A stretch of 64,000 nucleotides of DNA from SVTX01 sp045602385 (GCA_045602385.1 JAZSBL010000023.1:70132-134131); one strand, 5' to 3'; shown: positions 35,601 to 44,438, counted from the first letter of the stretch. A program made the numbers and translations. The notes: generated from the letters alone by a model not told the origin.

Positions 35601-38600
35601 CGGTGTCAGAATTCCGGATGCAGACGAGCTTATGGAGGATATTCTTCTTCAATATGAGCTTCTCCTGAATTCTCACCAAAATGCCGCGGAGCTTCTCGCA
35701 AAAGAGCTTCATGAGGCGGCAAGCATTGCAAGAGAGAACGGAAGACTCGCAGAGGAATATGCTGCCGAGGCAGTACTGAAGGTCATGGAGCTTTACAAGA
35801 ATCAGATGAACTTTGTGAGTAACACAGCAGTCTTTGGCAAGGATTACTACACTAATCTGAGAAACGCTTATGATGAGAAATTTAAGCTTGAATATTCCAA
35901 CGATCCCGGATTTGAGCGCGTTGATGAGCTTTATCAATTAGTTCAAAAGCATAATCTCTCGCTTGCGGTCTGCGGCGAGCTTTATGACGAGGCGCACGCA
36001 AAGTATGCCGCATATAAGGATGGCGAGGGATACTCCTCTGCTTACAATACGGTTTCCGGAGTCTACAAGGATTATGCAAACGGTAAAATTGCCGCAGAGC
36101 AGATGGACTATGCACTCCAGAAAAAGGTTGCAAAGTCTAAGCTTGATTCTGTGATCTCCGCGTTCAAGAAGGGAACGGTAGACAAAGCAGCTCTTATTGA
36201 CGCTCTCAACAAATACGGATCTGTTTATATTGATACCGATGATTACGATACTGCGGTAAACGCTTATCTCAGCGGCACTATTGCGTATAATAGAGTTGGT
36301 AAGCTTGCAAAAGAATGGAACTCCGACAGATCAAACACTGATAAGAAGCAGGCGTTCCTTGATGCTGTTGACGCTTATGAGAAAAACGAGCTTGCCGACA
36401 TCGCCCTTGAGGTTGATGTTATGGCTTGGTATGATGATATTGCAAATACCATGGCTAAGTCGGAAAAGGTTTACGACGATGCTGAGCTTGATGCCGCAAT
36501 AGCAAAATTGGCGGATGGCGGCAAGACGTCGGACTTCACAAAGACAGTTGGATTCTATTTCTTCTCTAAGCTTAACAAGGATGAAATTCTTGCGAAGGTC
36601 AGAGCGCTTGCGGCTGCGAAGCCCGCGTACGATAATGCTGAGATCAGATACACGTATGAGTCTATATCTCAGAAGGATTTGGACATTCTTGCCGAAGACC
36701 TTTACGGAAACGCTGATGCCGGAAAGACCGGATCCTATAACAGCTATAAAACTCAGCTTAACGGATTTGTGAACGGCACTGTCATGATCTCTATCTTCCA
36801 GCAGTATTTCAGACCCTATAACGAGGACAAGATCGAGTACGAGCTTGCAGAGAAGCGTCTTAACCTTAATAAGGATGGCGCAGAGGATGAATATAATGCT
36901 CAAAAGGCAATATACGACCCCGCTTGTGAAGCATTTATATATGCCGCATACGTGAACTTTGACATTGATACTGTCAAGGCGGACGTTGCGGAGTACAATG
37001 CGAACGTTATCAAATATAATCAGTACCTCGCGGCTGAGCAAGCTCTCGCCGATACAAAGAATTCCGGATTTAAGATCTCCTTTGAGGAATGCTTTGAGGT
37101 ACGATATAATGAATTCAGTCTTGAGATCTATAAGAGCTACGCGTCACTTTTGAAAAAGTCAGGATGCTCTCAGATTGACAGCCAGAATTATTATGCGTAC
37201 TACGATGCATCTACAGCAAGTGCAAATCTGACTGCCGAGATCAGCGCATGTACGATTACCAAGAGCTCCTTTGAGGAATATTTGGAGGCTCTTGCAGGAT
37301 ACGATTCGCTGGCTGCAAACCGTGAATTGCTTGAAAAACTTGACAAGGAAAAGTATGAGGCAGATCTTGAAAGATATCAGGGATTTGTAACTACCAAGAG
37401 ACGTAATGCTCTTTCACACGCGTCAACCTCAGGCCTTGTTCTTTCTGAGGTAATAACCACAGTGATCGGCCCCACAAATCTTAATGCTATGTTGGATGCT
37501 CTCGGTATGACCCTGTCGGGCACGGTCGATTCTGCGGGATTGCCTCTGGATGGAGCTATGGGCTCTACCGCTCTCAAGGAAATGCAGGCAATCTACAAGG
37601 AAGCTATCAATCAGGTTGCCATTGCGGAAGAGGCGGTTTATACAATTGCTAAGGCTTCTGATTATAAGATCAAGTATGTTGAAGGCGCGGAAGAGAATCT
37701 GTTGAACATTATCATTGAAGATGATATGCCCTTCGTTGTCAAGCAGGCAATTGAGCGTGCACGCAACACCTACTACTATATCGAGGCAGACAGATACGAG
37801 GCTATCGTGGATGGAACTCCCACGGGAGACACCTACATGGGTCAGCCCGTTTACCGCAGCTTGAATAATTCCAACCTCTACTACTACGGTAGCTACGAGG
37901 AAGGCTATCAGTACCTTGAGAAGACCGGAGATCATACTTATAAGATCTACGAGACCGGTAACAGTAATGATGGATCTGTCGCAGGAAACCTCATTTACAC
38001 CAATGTGGATGTGTTTGGCGCGGGCGTATACTTCACAACTGTTGGCGGTAAAATGACATACTACACCAAGACGAATGACGGTGCGTATATTCAGAAGGCT
38101 CCCATAACATATAACGGAGAAAAGGTTGGAACTAAGGAAGAGCAGGGTAAGATAATCGACATCTACAAGGATGGAGATGTTTATTATTCATTCGATGAGA
38201 CTACCGGACAGTACACTCGATATACATATAGCAAGTCTATAAAGAGCTGTTACGAGGATGTAGTCAGAGAAAATGAAAGAATTATGGATTGTCTTGCCGC
38301 CATCAGCAATAATCCCGATGCCTCTGACGGCAGAGTCGGTGCGGATGGAGTTGAGTACTCGTTCCTTAAGGACGTTCTTGACCGTATACTTGTCAACGAG
38401 CTTATAAGCAACAGCTCTGATGATGAAGTGAAGGAAGAGGAAAAGTCCAAGTACGCTACTGACAATATCGTTGCGGTTACATACGGAAACGCTGACGGCA
38501 GCGTATACAAGACGATCATTCTTAACTATAACAACTATGACGTAAACATTGAATATAAGGGCGTTGTTTATACGATCCCCGCATATTACTTTGTTGTGCA

Positions 38601-38613
38601 TGATGAAGACTGA
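32668..38613 (+). CDS. Giant secreted DUF5696-type protein, probable glycosidase-like barrel
   Basis: A 1981-residue protein with a signal peptide cleaved near DVFA-EDG (~31), followed by a Glu/Ser/Thr-rich linker. Residues about 70-960 resemble DUF5696: beta-rich parts, then alternating strand/helix blocks (IPLYIETFG, IKNINFKLTGY, SNFGIFPDFDFAYV, GVIGISVSTLGNALNSDFD, QVMTDGGNAYTWQY, VPFIGVVLHG) like a glycoside hydrolase (beta/alpha)8 barrel. About 965-1750 is long, charged and helical; about 1750-1890 is Tyr-rich and beta-like. The C-terminal ~80 residues (TIILNYNNYDVNIEYKG) look like the terminal beta-domain of the family. Candidate acids lie in the DFD, DFDED and DGG motifs. It has no LPxTG and no C-terminal TM. 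It lies between two permease pairs. The enzymatic role is inferred. Confidence 0.7.
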   Translation: MKNIYKLISLLLAVMMVLSAMTVLFTIDVFAEDGTETETGTSSESGSETGSEEIENAEPFDYLTSYFATPEEKLATMKLAYKVGDVCLYVDSYSGEVAYVNEKTGEKLFSNPYDVASTTGNDATKHEILSQIIVEYKKSTASLNDPTEKLTSYLDAAERGQITVENIKGGIRVEYAIGREQSKMLVPRLISMERFEEMILAPLLEVFGAELYNPRSQNSDVFDVQKMLSYYMVYSVDELDRSVYSASDIKNMENTFGGVFENLRDSDAQYARTLKQFPIIETMDVYVFDPKAGDKELARAEEIITKYCPEYTYEELAYDHILTDYQSDDSNPPLFRMALEYKITDDGLEVTLPANGIRFNESIYTLEAIQILPYMGAGNTAYDGYNFFPDGSGALFDFQGYAEQISVEGKVYGDDFTRSEIAGKYQNAIRYPVFGIVEETVYYTYQSYDKEGAKVGDEIKLAGNIVEAVKAHEAGETVGFCSGKTEDLADKYKSTIYASSTDINKVVEKRGFLCIIEEGDALASLTTLNEPDARADYSTIKVAVTPRPKDKFKLDGAEGDITVVSERKYVGNYKMKYITLSDADEAEDGVEVYDASWFGMAVAYRDYLTRNGIISRLSDDEITSDIPLYIETFGTIETTEKILSIPVTVMAPLTTFDNVETIYNELSADGIKNINFKLTGYANGGMWYTIPGNLKFEKAVGGNDGFQELLDKANEVNKNADSNFGIFPDFDFAYVKDTNLFSGYSAYKHNAKTIDDRYASRREWSATQQKYVNYFEMVVSPAYFVEFYEKLKKNYADKYEGVIGISVSTLGNALNSDFDEDEPYNREDSKQHTIDAFKHFSETYGQVMTDGGNAYTWQYVDHMLGVALDSSRYNFASRSVPFIGVVLHGSMNFAGKPLNMEGDLQYAMLKAIENGASPYFVLSFQNTQELKEDQQLSKYYSIRYDIWGNDINNTYAVLNNVLADVQNKYIIGHELLSGGVRIPDADELMEDILLQYELLLNSHQNAAELLAKELHEAASIARENGRLAEEYAAEAVLKVMELYKNQMNFVSNTAVFGKDYYTNLRNAYDEKFKLEYSNDPGFERVDELYQLVQKHNLSLAVCGELYDEAHAKYAAYKDGEGYSSAYNTVSGVYKDYANGKIAAEQMDYALQKKVAKSKLDSVISAFKKGTVDKAALIDALNKYGSVYIDTDDYDTAVNAYLSGTIAYNRVGKLAKEWNSDRSNTDKKQAFLDAVDAYEKNELADIALEVDVMAWYDDIANTMAKSEKVYDDAELDAAIAKLADGGKTSDFTKTVGFYFFSKLNKDEILAKVRALAAAKPAYDNAEIRYTYESISQKDLDILAEDLYGNADAGKTGSYNSYKTQLNGFVNGTVMISIFQQYFRPYNEDKIEYELAEKRLNLNKDGAEDEYNAQKAIYDPACEAFIYAAYVNFDIDTVKADVAEYNANVIKYNQYLAAEQALADTKNSGFKISFEECFEVRYNEFSLEIYKSYASLLKKSGCSQIDSQNYYAYYDASTASANLTAEISACTITKSSFEEYLEALAGYDSLAANRELLEKLDKEKYEADLERYQGFVTTKRRNALSHASTSGLVLSEVITTVIGPTNLNAMLDALGMTLSGTVDSAGLPLDGAMGSTALKEMQAIYKEAINQVAIAEEAVYTIAKASDYKIKYVEGAEENLLNIIIEDDMPFVVKQAIERARNTYYYIEADRYEAIVDGTPTGDTYMGQPVYRSLNNSNLYYYGSYEEGYQYLEKTGDHTYKIYETGNSNDGSVAGNLIYTNVDVFGAGVYFTTVGGKMTYYTKTNDGAYIQKAPITYNGEKVGTKEEQGKIIDIYKDGDVYYSFDETTGQYTRYTYSKSIKSCYEDVVRENERIMDCLAAISNNPDASDGRVGADGVEYSFLKDVLDRILVNELISNSSDDEVKEEEKSKYATDNIVAVTYGNADGSVYKTIILNYNNYDVNIEYKGVVYTIPAYYFVVHDED

Positions 38614-38627
38614 GGAAGGAGGACAAT

Positions 38628-39629
38628 ATGGCAGAGCAAACTAATGTTATGCCCGCCGACGCAGTAGCATCGGATATGGCAAAATCGAACACAAAAAAGA
38701 AAAAAATAGCTTCTCTTGACAAAAGAAAGGCTCGCGTAGGTTGGTTCTTCGTATTACCCTTCCTTGTCGGATTCGTTCTTATTTATCTCCCGATGCTGTT
38801 TAACTCCGTTAAGCTTGCATTCTCCGACATGACCACTATCACAGGTGGTGGAGTTGAATTCAAATTCACGGGACTTGAAAACTTCCGTTACGCGTTATTC
38901 ACTGACGCGGGCTTCCTCCAGACCCTTGTTGGGGGTCTGGGCCAGCTCGTGTTTGAGGTGCCCGCGATCCTTTTGTTCTCGCTTTTCATGGCTATTCTTC
39001 TTAATCAAAAGATGATAGGCCGCGCAGCGTTCCGCGCGATATTCTTCCTCCCCGTTGTTCTGGCGACAGGTGTTATGGAATCTATCGAGGCCGGTAACCT
39101 TCTTGGCACCATGATGGGAAGCGGAGCGGGAATCGATGACGGCTCAGGCTCAAGCGCATCGACAGAAATTGTTTCTGCGATGGACTTTGAGGCGCTTTTC
39201 GCAAATATGAAGATAGGTGGCGAGCTTGTTGAATATACCGTTAGTATAATCAACGACATCTACGCTATCGTTAACCGCTCCGGTGTTCAGATGCTTATAT
39301 TCCTCTCCGGTCTTCAGTCTATCTCCCCTGCCATTTACGAGGCTTGTAAGATAGACGGTGCAACCGGTTGGGAAACCTTCTGGAAGGTAACCTTCCCGAT
39401 GATAAGCCCGATGATCCTCGTTAATGCGGTCTACACTATTATCGACTCCTTTACAACGGAATCGAATCAGGTAATGGCGTACATTGCCAGCGCCCCCGCT
39501 TCTATCTCTATGAACGGAACCGAGGTCGCAACCGCAATGTCCTGGATGTACTTCCTTGTTGTTGTCGTAATTCTTGCGGCAGTTGCGGGAATCATGTCCA
39601 GCTTCGTCTTCTACCAGAGAAAAGACTGA
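38628..39629 (+). CDS. ABC sugar permease, MalF type (second pair)
   Basis: Inner-membrane permease of 333 residues starting with a charged cytoplasmic segment (KSNTKKKKIASLDKRKARVG), then six TM helices. The EAA loop is YEACKIDGATGWETFWKVTFP near residue 240. A Gly/Ser-rich extracytoplasmic insertion (GSGAGIDDGSGSSAS, about 165-180) is unusual. It follows the DUF5696 gene by 14 bases (AGGAAGGAGG) and precedes its MalG-type partner. Confidence 0.92.
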   Translation: MAEQTNVMPADAVASDMAKSNTKKKKIASLDKRKARVGWFFVLPFLVGFVLIYLPMLFNSVKLAFSDMTTITGGGVEFKFTGLENFRYALFTDAGFLQTLVGGLGQLVFEVPAILLFSLFMAILLNQKMIGRAAFRAIFFLPVVLATGVMESIEAGNLLGTMMGSGAGIDDGSGSSASTEIVSAMDFEALFANMKIGGELVEYTVSIINDIYAIVNRSGVQMLIFLSGLQSISPAIYEACKIDGATGWETFWKVTFPMISPMILVNAVYTIIDSFTTESNQVMAYIASAPASISMNGTEVATAMSWMYFLVVVVILAAVAGIMSSFVFYQRKD

Positions 39630-39645
39630 GAAGGGAGGAGCTAAA

Positions 39646-40749
39646 ATGGAAAATTCTATGCCTAAGGTTAAAAAAGAATCCAAAAATAAGATCAAGGTCG
39701 AGTTTGACAGAACTCCTCTGAAAGAAAGACTTAAGGCTAAGTTCTTTAACTTCTACTTCTTGCAGACGGTTGTAGTTAAGATACTCAGATTCATATTCCT
39801 TCTCGGAATTGCTTACGTCGTTCTTTTCCCCTTCTTCTCAAAGATCGCCAGCTCATTCATGTCCCCCGAGGACCTGCTTGACGCTACGGTTCGTCTTGTC
39901 CCCAAGAACTTTACTATCGATATCTATAAAGCGATATGGACAGACCTTAAGTATCTTGAGGCACTGGTCAATACAGTCCTTATCTCTTGCGGCTTGGCAC
40001 TTATCCAGACCTTTGTGTGCTGTGTAATCGCATACGGTCTTGCAAAGTACAAGTTCAAGGGTAACGGAATAATCTTTATGCTTGTAATGATCACAATGAT
40101 CATTCCGCATAAAACACTGCAATCCTCAATGTCCATGAACTTTACATATTTTGACATTGGAGGAATCCTTTCCTTCCTGTCGGGAGGAGCATCAGTCGGA
40201 ATCGAGTCGATCGACGCGGTTTTGTCTAAGATAAACGTATTTGGTCTTGCGGAGGCATTGCCCGATCACGCATTGAACCTCAAGAACACACTCTGGCCCT
40301 TCATCATTCTTTCTGCAACGGGTCTTGCGTTCAAGAACGGTCTTTACGTGTTTATGCTTCGTCAGTTCTTCAAGGGAATCCCCGATTCACTTGAGGAGTC
40401 TGCTTACATCGACGGTTCGGGTGACTTCAGAACCTTCTTGCAGATCATTCTTCCTATGTCGGTTCCTATGATGATCACGGTATTCCTGTTCTCATTCTGC
40501 TGGCAGTGGACTGATACGTTCTACACCTCGATGTTCTTCACAAATCTCAAGGAAGCTCCGCTTATGCTCTCGCAGATAGTAAATATTCCGAAGTCGCTGG
40601 ATACCTCCGGCGCGGTACAGACTCTCTACGAGACCGCGATCTACAACACCTGCGGTATTATGATCATAGCTCCGCTGGTGGTCTTGTACATATTCCTTCA
40701 GAGATACCTTGTTGAAGGTATTGAGCGTTCCGGACTTACTGCGGAATAA
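39646..40749 (+). CDS. ABC sugar permease, MalG type (second pair)
   Basis: A 367-residue permease with six TM helices and the EAA loop LEESAYIDGSGDFRTFLQIILP near residue 245. The start at 39646 (MENSMPKV) is chosen because GGGAGGAG lies 8 bases before it; an in-frame ATG at 39574 would overlap the previous gene by 56 bases without a ribosome binding site. It is longer than the first MalG-type protein owing to a basic N-terminal segment and a loop near residues 160-205. No ATPase gene follows. Confidence 0.9.
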   Translation: MENSMPKVKKESKNKIKVEFDRTPLKERLKAKFFNFYFLQTVVVKILRFIFLLGIAYVVLFPFFSKIASSFMSPEDLLDATVRLVPKNFTIDIYKAIWTDLKYLEALVNTVLISCGLALIQTFVCCVIAYGLAKYKFKGNGIIFMLVMITMIIPHKTLQSSMSMNFTYFDIGGILSFLSGGASVGIESIDAVLSKINVFGLAEALPDHALNLKNTLWPFIILSATGLAFKNGLYVFMLRQFFKGIPDSLEESAYIDGSGDFRTFLQIILPMSVPMMITVFLFSFCWQWTDTFYTSMFFTNLKEAPLMLSQIVNIPKSLDTSGAVQTLYETAIYNTCGIMIIAPLVVLYIFLQRYLVEGIERSGLTAE

Positions 40750-40770
40750 TCCAAACTTAATAAAACAAGA

Positions 40771-40820
40771 TCCCCTCTTCGGGAGACTTGATTAAATGTC
40801 AAGAATCATTGAGGAGGGGA
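40771..40820 (+). promoter_or_regulatory. Stem-loop in the leader of the SGNH esterase gene
   Basis: TCCCCTC (40771-40777) pairs with GAGGGGA (40814-40820) and encloses CTTGA/TCAAG (40787-40803). No U-run follows, so termination is unlikely. It lies 11 bases before the ribosome binding site TTGGAGGG and may set expression or RNA stability between the permease genes and the esterase gene. Confidence 0.4.
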
Positions 40821-40841
40821 CAAATTTGATTTGGAGGGAAA

Positions 40842-42020
40842 ATGAAAGCTGTTAAAAACAATGCGGCGCCGCAGAATGTCGGCATCTACGATAGATTTGA
40901 TCTTGATACTTGGCTTCTCCCTATGTGGCGGGGAAATGTCGTATATAACGAGACGGTAATGGCCCTTGAGGGAGATTGCAAGATCCCGCTTCTTTACCGC
41001 GCCGATAAAATAATTTCGGTTCGTTCATATGAGCTGGACATCGAATACGCGGAGGGATTGGACTACAAGCTTGAGGACGGAAGTATCGTGTTGCTTGAGG
41101 GAACGCGTATCCCCGTATGTCCTTTAAATACCTACTACCCTGAAAAGGGGCAGTTTCACATTCTCCGTGACGGAGAGGTCGTTACCGCGCTTTACGGCGA
41201 GGAAAATACGATGACTCGCTGGCAGGTCGCGATCACGTATGAGCATTCAGACGTGTGGACAGGCATAAACGTGCCATCTATGGCAGAGAGATACGCTTCG
41301 TTTATAGACAAGCTGGAGAGAGGAGAGGACGTTACCGTGTTCTTTTACGGTGACTCTATTACCTTTGGCGCAAATGCGTCAAACAAGGAGCCTCCATATA
41401 CCCCTCTGTGGGCAATGCAGTTCTGCCAATATGCTGCCAAAAGGTTTGGCTATACTATAAAGTATATCACAGGCGACCGCGAGGATACGGTGTTCGGAAC
41501 TAACGGAACTATAAAGTATATAAATACTGCGGTTGGCGGTTGGACCACCGAGGCGGCGATACAGAATTTCGGTACGCACGTAAAGCCTTATATAGAGGAG
41601 CACGGCTGTGATCTGCTTGTTTTGGCGCTTGGTATGAACAACGTTACCTCGCCCGCCGAGCATTTTTGCGCGCTTTTGGAGCGACTTGCGGGAATGTTCT
41701 TAAATTTGGCACCCAAAACCGATATGGTTTTAGTGTCAACAATGATACCCAATCCCAATCTCGCCAAAAAGACGGAGAAGGAGTGGTGTGCAAATGGAAC
41801 TCAGGCTTCTTTTGAGGCCGCAATGCTTCCGTTGGCGGAGAAGCTGAACGGACAGGGAACTAATTGCGCTGTTTGTCCTATGACAAGCGTGAGCCAATAC
41901 ATCCATTCAAAGAAGCGCTTCCGTGATACGTCTGGTAACAATGTAAACCACCCGAATGATTTTGTGGTCAGAGCATATGCTCAGGCGATGTGTCAGACGG
42001 TTTTCGGATACGATGAGTAA
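40842..42020 (+). CDS. SGNH/GDSL-type esterase
   Basis: A 392-residue cytoplasmic-looking protein (no signal peptide). An N-terminal beta-rich part (about 1-150) precedes the SGNH domain: block I FFYGDSITFGA with the nucleophile Ser near 172, the Gly block VGGWTTEAAI, block III LALGMNN, and block V NNVNHPND with the catalytic His. In block V the residue three before His is Asn, as in many carbohydrate esterases of this type. Removal of acetyl groups from imported or surface glycans would fit the uptake locus upstream. A bidirectional terminator follows. Confidence 0.82.
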   Translation: MKAVKNNAAPQNVGIYDRFDLDTWLLPMWRGNVVYNETVMALEGDCKIPLLYRADKIISVRSYELDIEYAEGLDYKLEDGSIVLLEGTRIPVCPLNTYYPEKGQFHILRDGEVVTALYGEENTMTRWQVAITYEHSDVWTGINVPSMAERYASFIDKLERGEDVTVFFYGDSITFGANASNKEPPYTPLWAMQFCQYAAKRFGYTIKYITGDREDTVFGTNGTIKYINTAVGGWTTEAAIQNFGTHVKPYIEEHGCDLLVLALGMNNVTSPAEHFCALLERLAGMFLNLAPKTDMVLVSTMIPNPNLAKKTEKEWCANGTQASFEAAMLPLAEKLNGQGTNCAVCPMTSVSQYIHSKKRFRDTSGNNVNHPNDFVVRAYAQAMCQTVFGYDE

Positions 42021-42026
42021 AACAAT

Positions 42027-42062
42027 AAAAACCTCTTTGGTGTAAACCAAAGAGGTTTTTTA
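42027..42062. terminator. Bidirectional terminator between esterase and histidine kinase
   Basis: AAAACCTCTTTGG pairs with CCAAAGAGGTTTT around TGTAAA and is flanked by A and T runs, so it can serve both convergent units. Confidence 0.92.
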
Positions 42063-42063
42063 T

Positions 42064-43170
42064 TTACCGATCAGGCAATGTGACTGTAAATTTGCTTCCG
42101 TAGCCTTGTTCGCTTTCGACGTCAATCCTGCCGTTTGCAAGTGTTACTATGCGATTCACGATATTAAGTCCTATGCCGTTACCAAGCCCCGAATGCGACG
42201 TGTCGCCCTGATAAAATTTCTCAAAGATTCGAGATCTGGTTTCCTCGTCCATTCCAATTCCGTTATCGGCTATCTCAAATATGATCTCTGTATTTTGCCT
42301 TGTCAATTTACAGCTGATCCTTCCGCCTTTATGCGTGAATTTTACCGCATTTGAGAAAAGGTTGATGAAAACGTGAGAGAGCATCTCCTCGTTGAAGGTG
42401 TATTTGACGGGAGCAAGATCAATATCAAGCTCTATATCCTTTTCGCTCCACTCCTTTTCAAGCAGGAGTATGCAGCTTCGTATCTGCTCGTCAAGGTCAA
42501 ACGTAGTCTGCTCGCTGACTATTTGCTGATTCTCAAGCTTTGACAGCAGCAGAACGTTTGAGGACATTTTTGCAAGTCTTTCGCTTTCGGTGACAATTAT
42601 GTCAATGTATTCCTTCCTTTGCTCCTCGGTAATATTTCCGCTTTGGAGCTGGCGGGCAAATCCGCGAAGCGAGACTATCGGGGTTTTGAATTCGTGAGAA
42701 AAATTGTTTATAAAGTCGTTTTTGAATATTTCAAGTCCGTCAAGCTCACTTGCCATTTGATTAAAGCTTCTCTCAAGCTCTCCGAACTCCGAAAGCGCGT
42801 CCGCCTTGTCTGCCTCAGGCACGCGAGTCTTGAAGTTTCCGCGGGATATTTCTCTCATTCCCTCGCTGATTTTGGTAAGGCGTTTAAAGGTGAATTTCGG
42901 TGCAAGAGTAGCGAGAAGCGCGCCTATTATCAAGCTGGAGATTGTCATCGCCGCAATGAGAAGAAACGCGTTTACCGTAATAGCCTGCGATGCAAGAATT
43001 CCGTAAAGGGTAAAAAATATTACAGCGGTGATGCCGCCCGTTATGGCAAAAAGAACCAATACTATACTTGAAAACCAAAAGCGCAGAGTTCGCTTTCTCT
43101 TTATTTCTTCGCCCTTTGCACTGAATATCCTTTGTCCGAGTTTTTTCTTTTGTTTGTTATCCTTGCTCAT
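42064..43170 (-). CDS. Sensor histidine kinase (short, two TM)
   Basis: A 368-residue kinase with a basic N terminus, TM helices at about 32-58 and 67-90, a HAMP domain (about 91-145), and HisKA with His159 in NNFSHEFKTPI. The HATPase domain has the N box (FINLFSNAVKFTH), DNGIGMDEET and GLGNGIGLNI. Fewer than 10 residues separate the TM helices, so it probably senses a signal within the membrane or through a partner rather than by a large sensor domain. Its start overlaps the stop of the regulator gene by 4 bases. Confidence 0.95.
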   Translation of the reverse strand: MSKDNKQKKKLGQRIFSAKGEEIKRKRTLRFWFSSIVLVLFAITGGITAVIFFTLYGILASQAITVNAFLLIAAMTISSLIIGALLATLAPKFTFKRLTKISEGMREISRGNFKTRVPEADKADALSEFGELERSFNQMASELDGLEIFKNDFINNFSHEFKTPIVSLRGFARQLQSGNITEEQRKEYIDIIVTESERLAKMSSNVLLLSKLENQQIVSEQTTFDLDEQIRSCILLLEKEWSEKDIELDIDLAPVKYTFNEEMLSHVFINLFSNAVKFTHKGGRISCKLTRQNTEIIFEIADNGIGMDEETRSRIFEKFYQGDTSHSGLGNGIGLNIVNRIVTLANGRIDVESEQGYGSKFTVTLPDR

Positions 43171-43841
43171 TTTGAGTATACCGCCTTGTATCCGAGACCG
43201 CGCACGGTCACTATCTCAAAATCCTTGCTGCCCCTGAATTTTTCGCGCAAGCGGCTGACATGCACGTCGACCGTTCTTTCGTCGCTCTCGCTTTCCATAT
43301 CCCATATCTCGTCCATAAGCTGACGGCGGGTAAATATCTTGTTGGGATAAGAGAGGAGCTTGAAGAGAAGCAAAAATTCCTTTTGGGGAAGCTCCTGCGT
43401 GTCGTTGCCCGACACTACCGAAAGGGAATCGTAATAGAGTGTGGTGCTGCCGAGGGTTAGCTTACGCTCGTTGGCGATCTTTGAGCGTCTGAGGAGCGCG
43501 CCTACTCGCAAAACCATCTCCTCCTCGTCTACGGGCTTTGTCATGTAGTCGTCGGTTCCGATGATAAAGCCTTTACGCTTGTCAACGGGAGATTGCTTTG
43601 CGCTGACCATAAGTATAGGTATATTACATCCCGACTGACGAAGCGTGCTTGTAAATTCAAAGCCGTCCATTTTCGGCATCATAATGTCGAGAATTATAAG
43701 GTCAACGTGCTTTTTGTCAAGTGTTTCAAGCGCGGCGATGCCATCCTCCGCCAAGGTCACGTTATAGCCGTATTGCTCAAGGACGCTTTGCATCAGTTTT
43801 CTTTGATTGGCGTCGTCCTCAACTATCATTATATTAAACAT
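43167..43841 (-). CDS. OmpR/PhoB-type response regulator
   Basis: A 224-residue regulator. The receiver has Asp9/Asp10 and the phosphoacceptor Asp52 (LIILDIMMPKMDG), and the winged-helix effector (about 125-224) ends VRGLGYKAVYSK. It is the first gene of the pair, transcribed leftward, with AGGAAGAA before its start. The signal and regulon are not evident. Confidence 0.95.
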   Translation of the reverse strand: MFNIMIVEDDANQRKLMQSVLEQYGYNVTLAEDGIAALETLDKKHVDLIILDIMMPKMDGFEFTSTLRQSGCNIPILMVSAKQSPVDKRKGFIIGTDDYMTKPVDEEEMVLRVGALLRRSKIANERKLTLGSTTLYYDSLSVVSGNDTQELPQKEFLLLFKLLSYPNKIFTRRQLMDEIWDMESESDERTVDVHVSRLREKFRGSKDFEIVTVRGLGYKAVYSK

Positions 43842-44022
43842 TTCTTCCTCCGAACGCTTTAATTACAAATAAAGTATAGCACCCAATTATTAACTGAATG
43901 TTTCCTCTTCAAATGTAAAAGCGAAAAAGGTGTGTTTTTGTAGCCGACAAGGATCAATCTTTATGTTAAAATACTTAATGACCCGTATCCGTGCTGCGGG
44001 CAAAAATACAGGAGGTGAAAAA

Positions 44023-44343
44023 ATGAGAGTTGATGAAATACTGTCGATCGCGGATTCGCTTAAAGAGAATGAAATAAGCGAGGAGCTCAAGCTGCATTGG
44101 CTTAACGAGGTGGAGGGAAGGGTACATTGTGAAATAAACAAGTTACCCGCGGAAAATTTTGAGAAAATTTCCACCACTCTGCACGAGCTGTCGATACCCA
44201 TGCCGTATTCAAAGATTTATTTGACCTATCTTTTGGCAATGATGTCGTTTGCGTCCAAGGAGTACGACCTTTATGCGGATATTTATATGAAATACGAGCG
44301 CGAGTTTTCGGATTATGCCAAGCTTTGTTTGCGCGAAAGATGA
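44023..44343 (+). CDS. Orphan small protein resembling phage-associated hypotheticals
   Basis: A 106-residue soluble protein. ATG 44023 is chosen because GGAGGTGAAAAA lies before it; an upstream start at 43930 lacks a ribosome binding site. The pattern RVDEILSIADSLKEN...LHWLNEVEGRVHCEI, followed by helices LSIPMPYSKIYLTYLLAMM and KEYDLYADIYMKYEREF, resembles small proteins often found in Bacillota prophages near head-tail genes. No other phage gene is nearby. Its role here is unknown; it may be a domesticated remnant. Confidence 0.6.
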   Translation: MRVDEILSIADSLKENEISEELKLHWLNEVEGRVHCEINKLPAENFEKISTTLHELSIPMPYSKIYLTYLLAMMSFASKEYDLYADIYMKYEREFSDYAKLCLRER

Positions 44344-44409
44344 AGATTACAATATGCACATAAAACAGTATATGTTTTTTGGTAAAAAGGCAGAAAATAG
44401 AAAAAACTA

Positions 44410-44438
44410 TTGATATATTTTGTCTTTAGGTGTATAAT
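44410..44438 (+). promoter_or_regulatory. SigA-type promoter of the CvpA-like gene
   Basis: TTGATA (44410-44415), 17 bases, then TATAAT (44433-44438). Confidence 0.75.
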
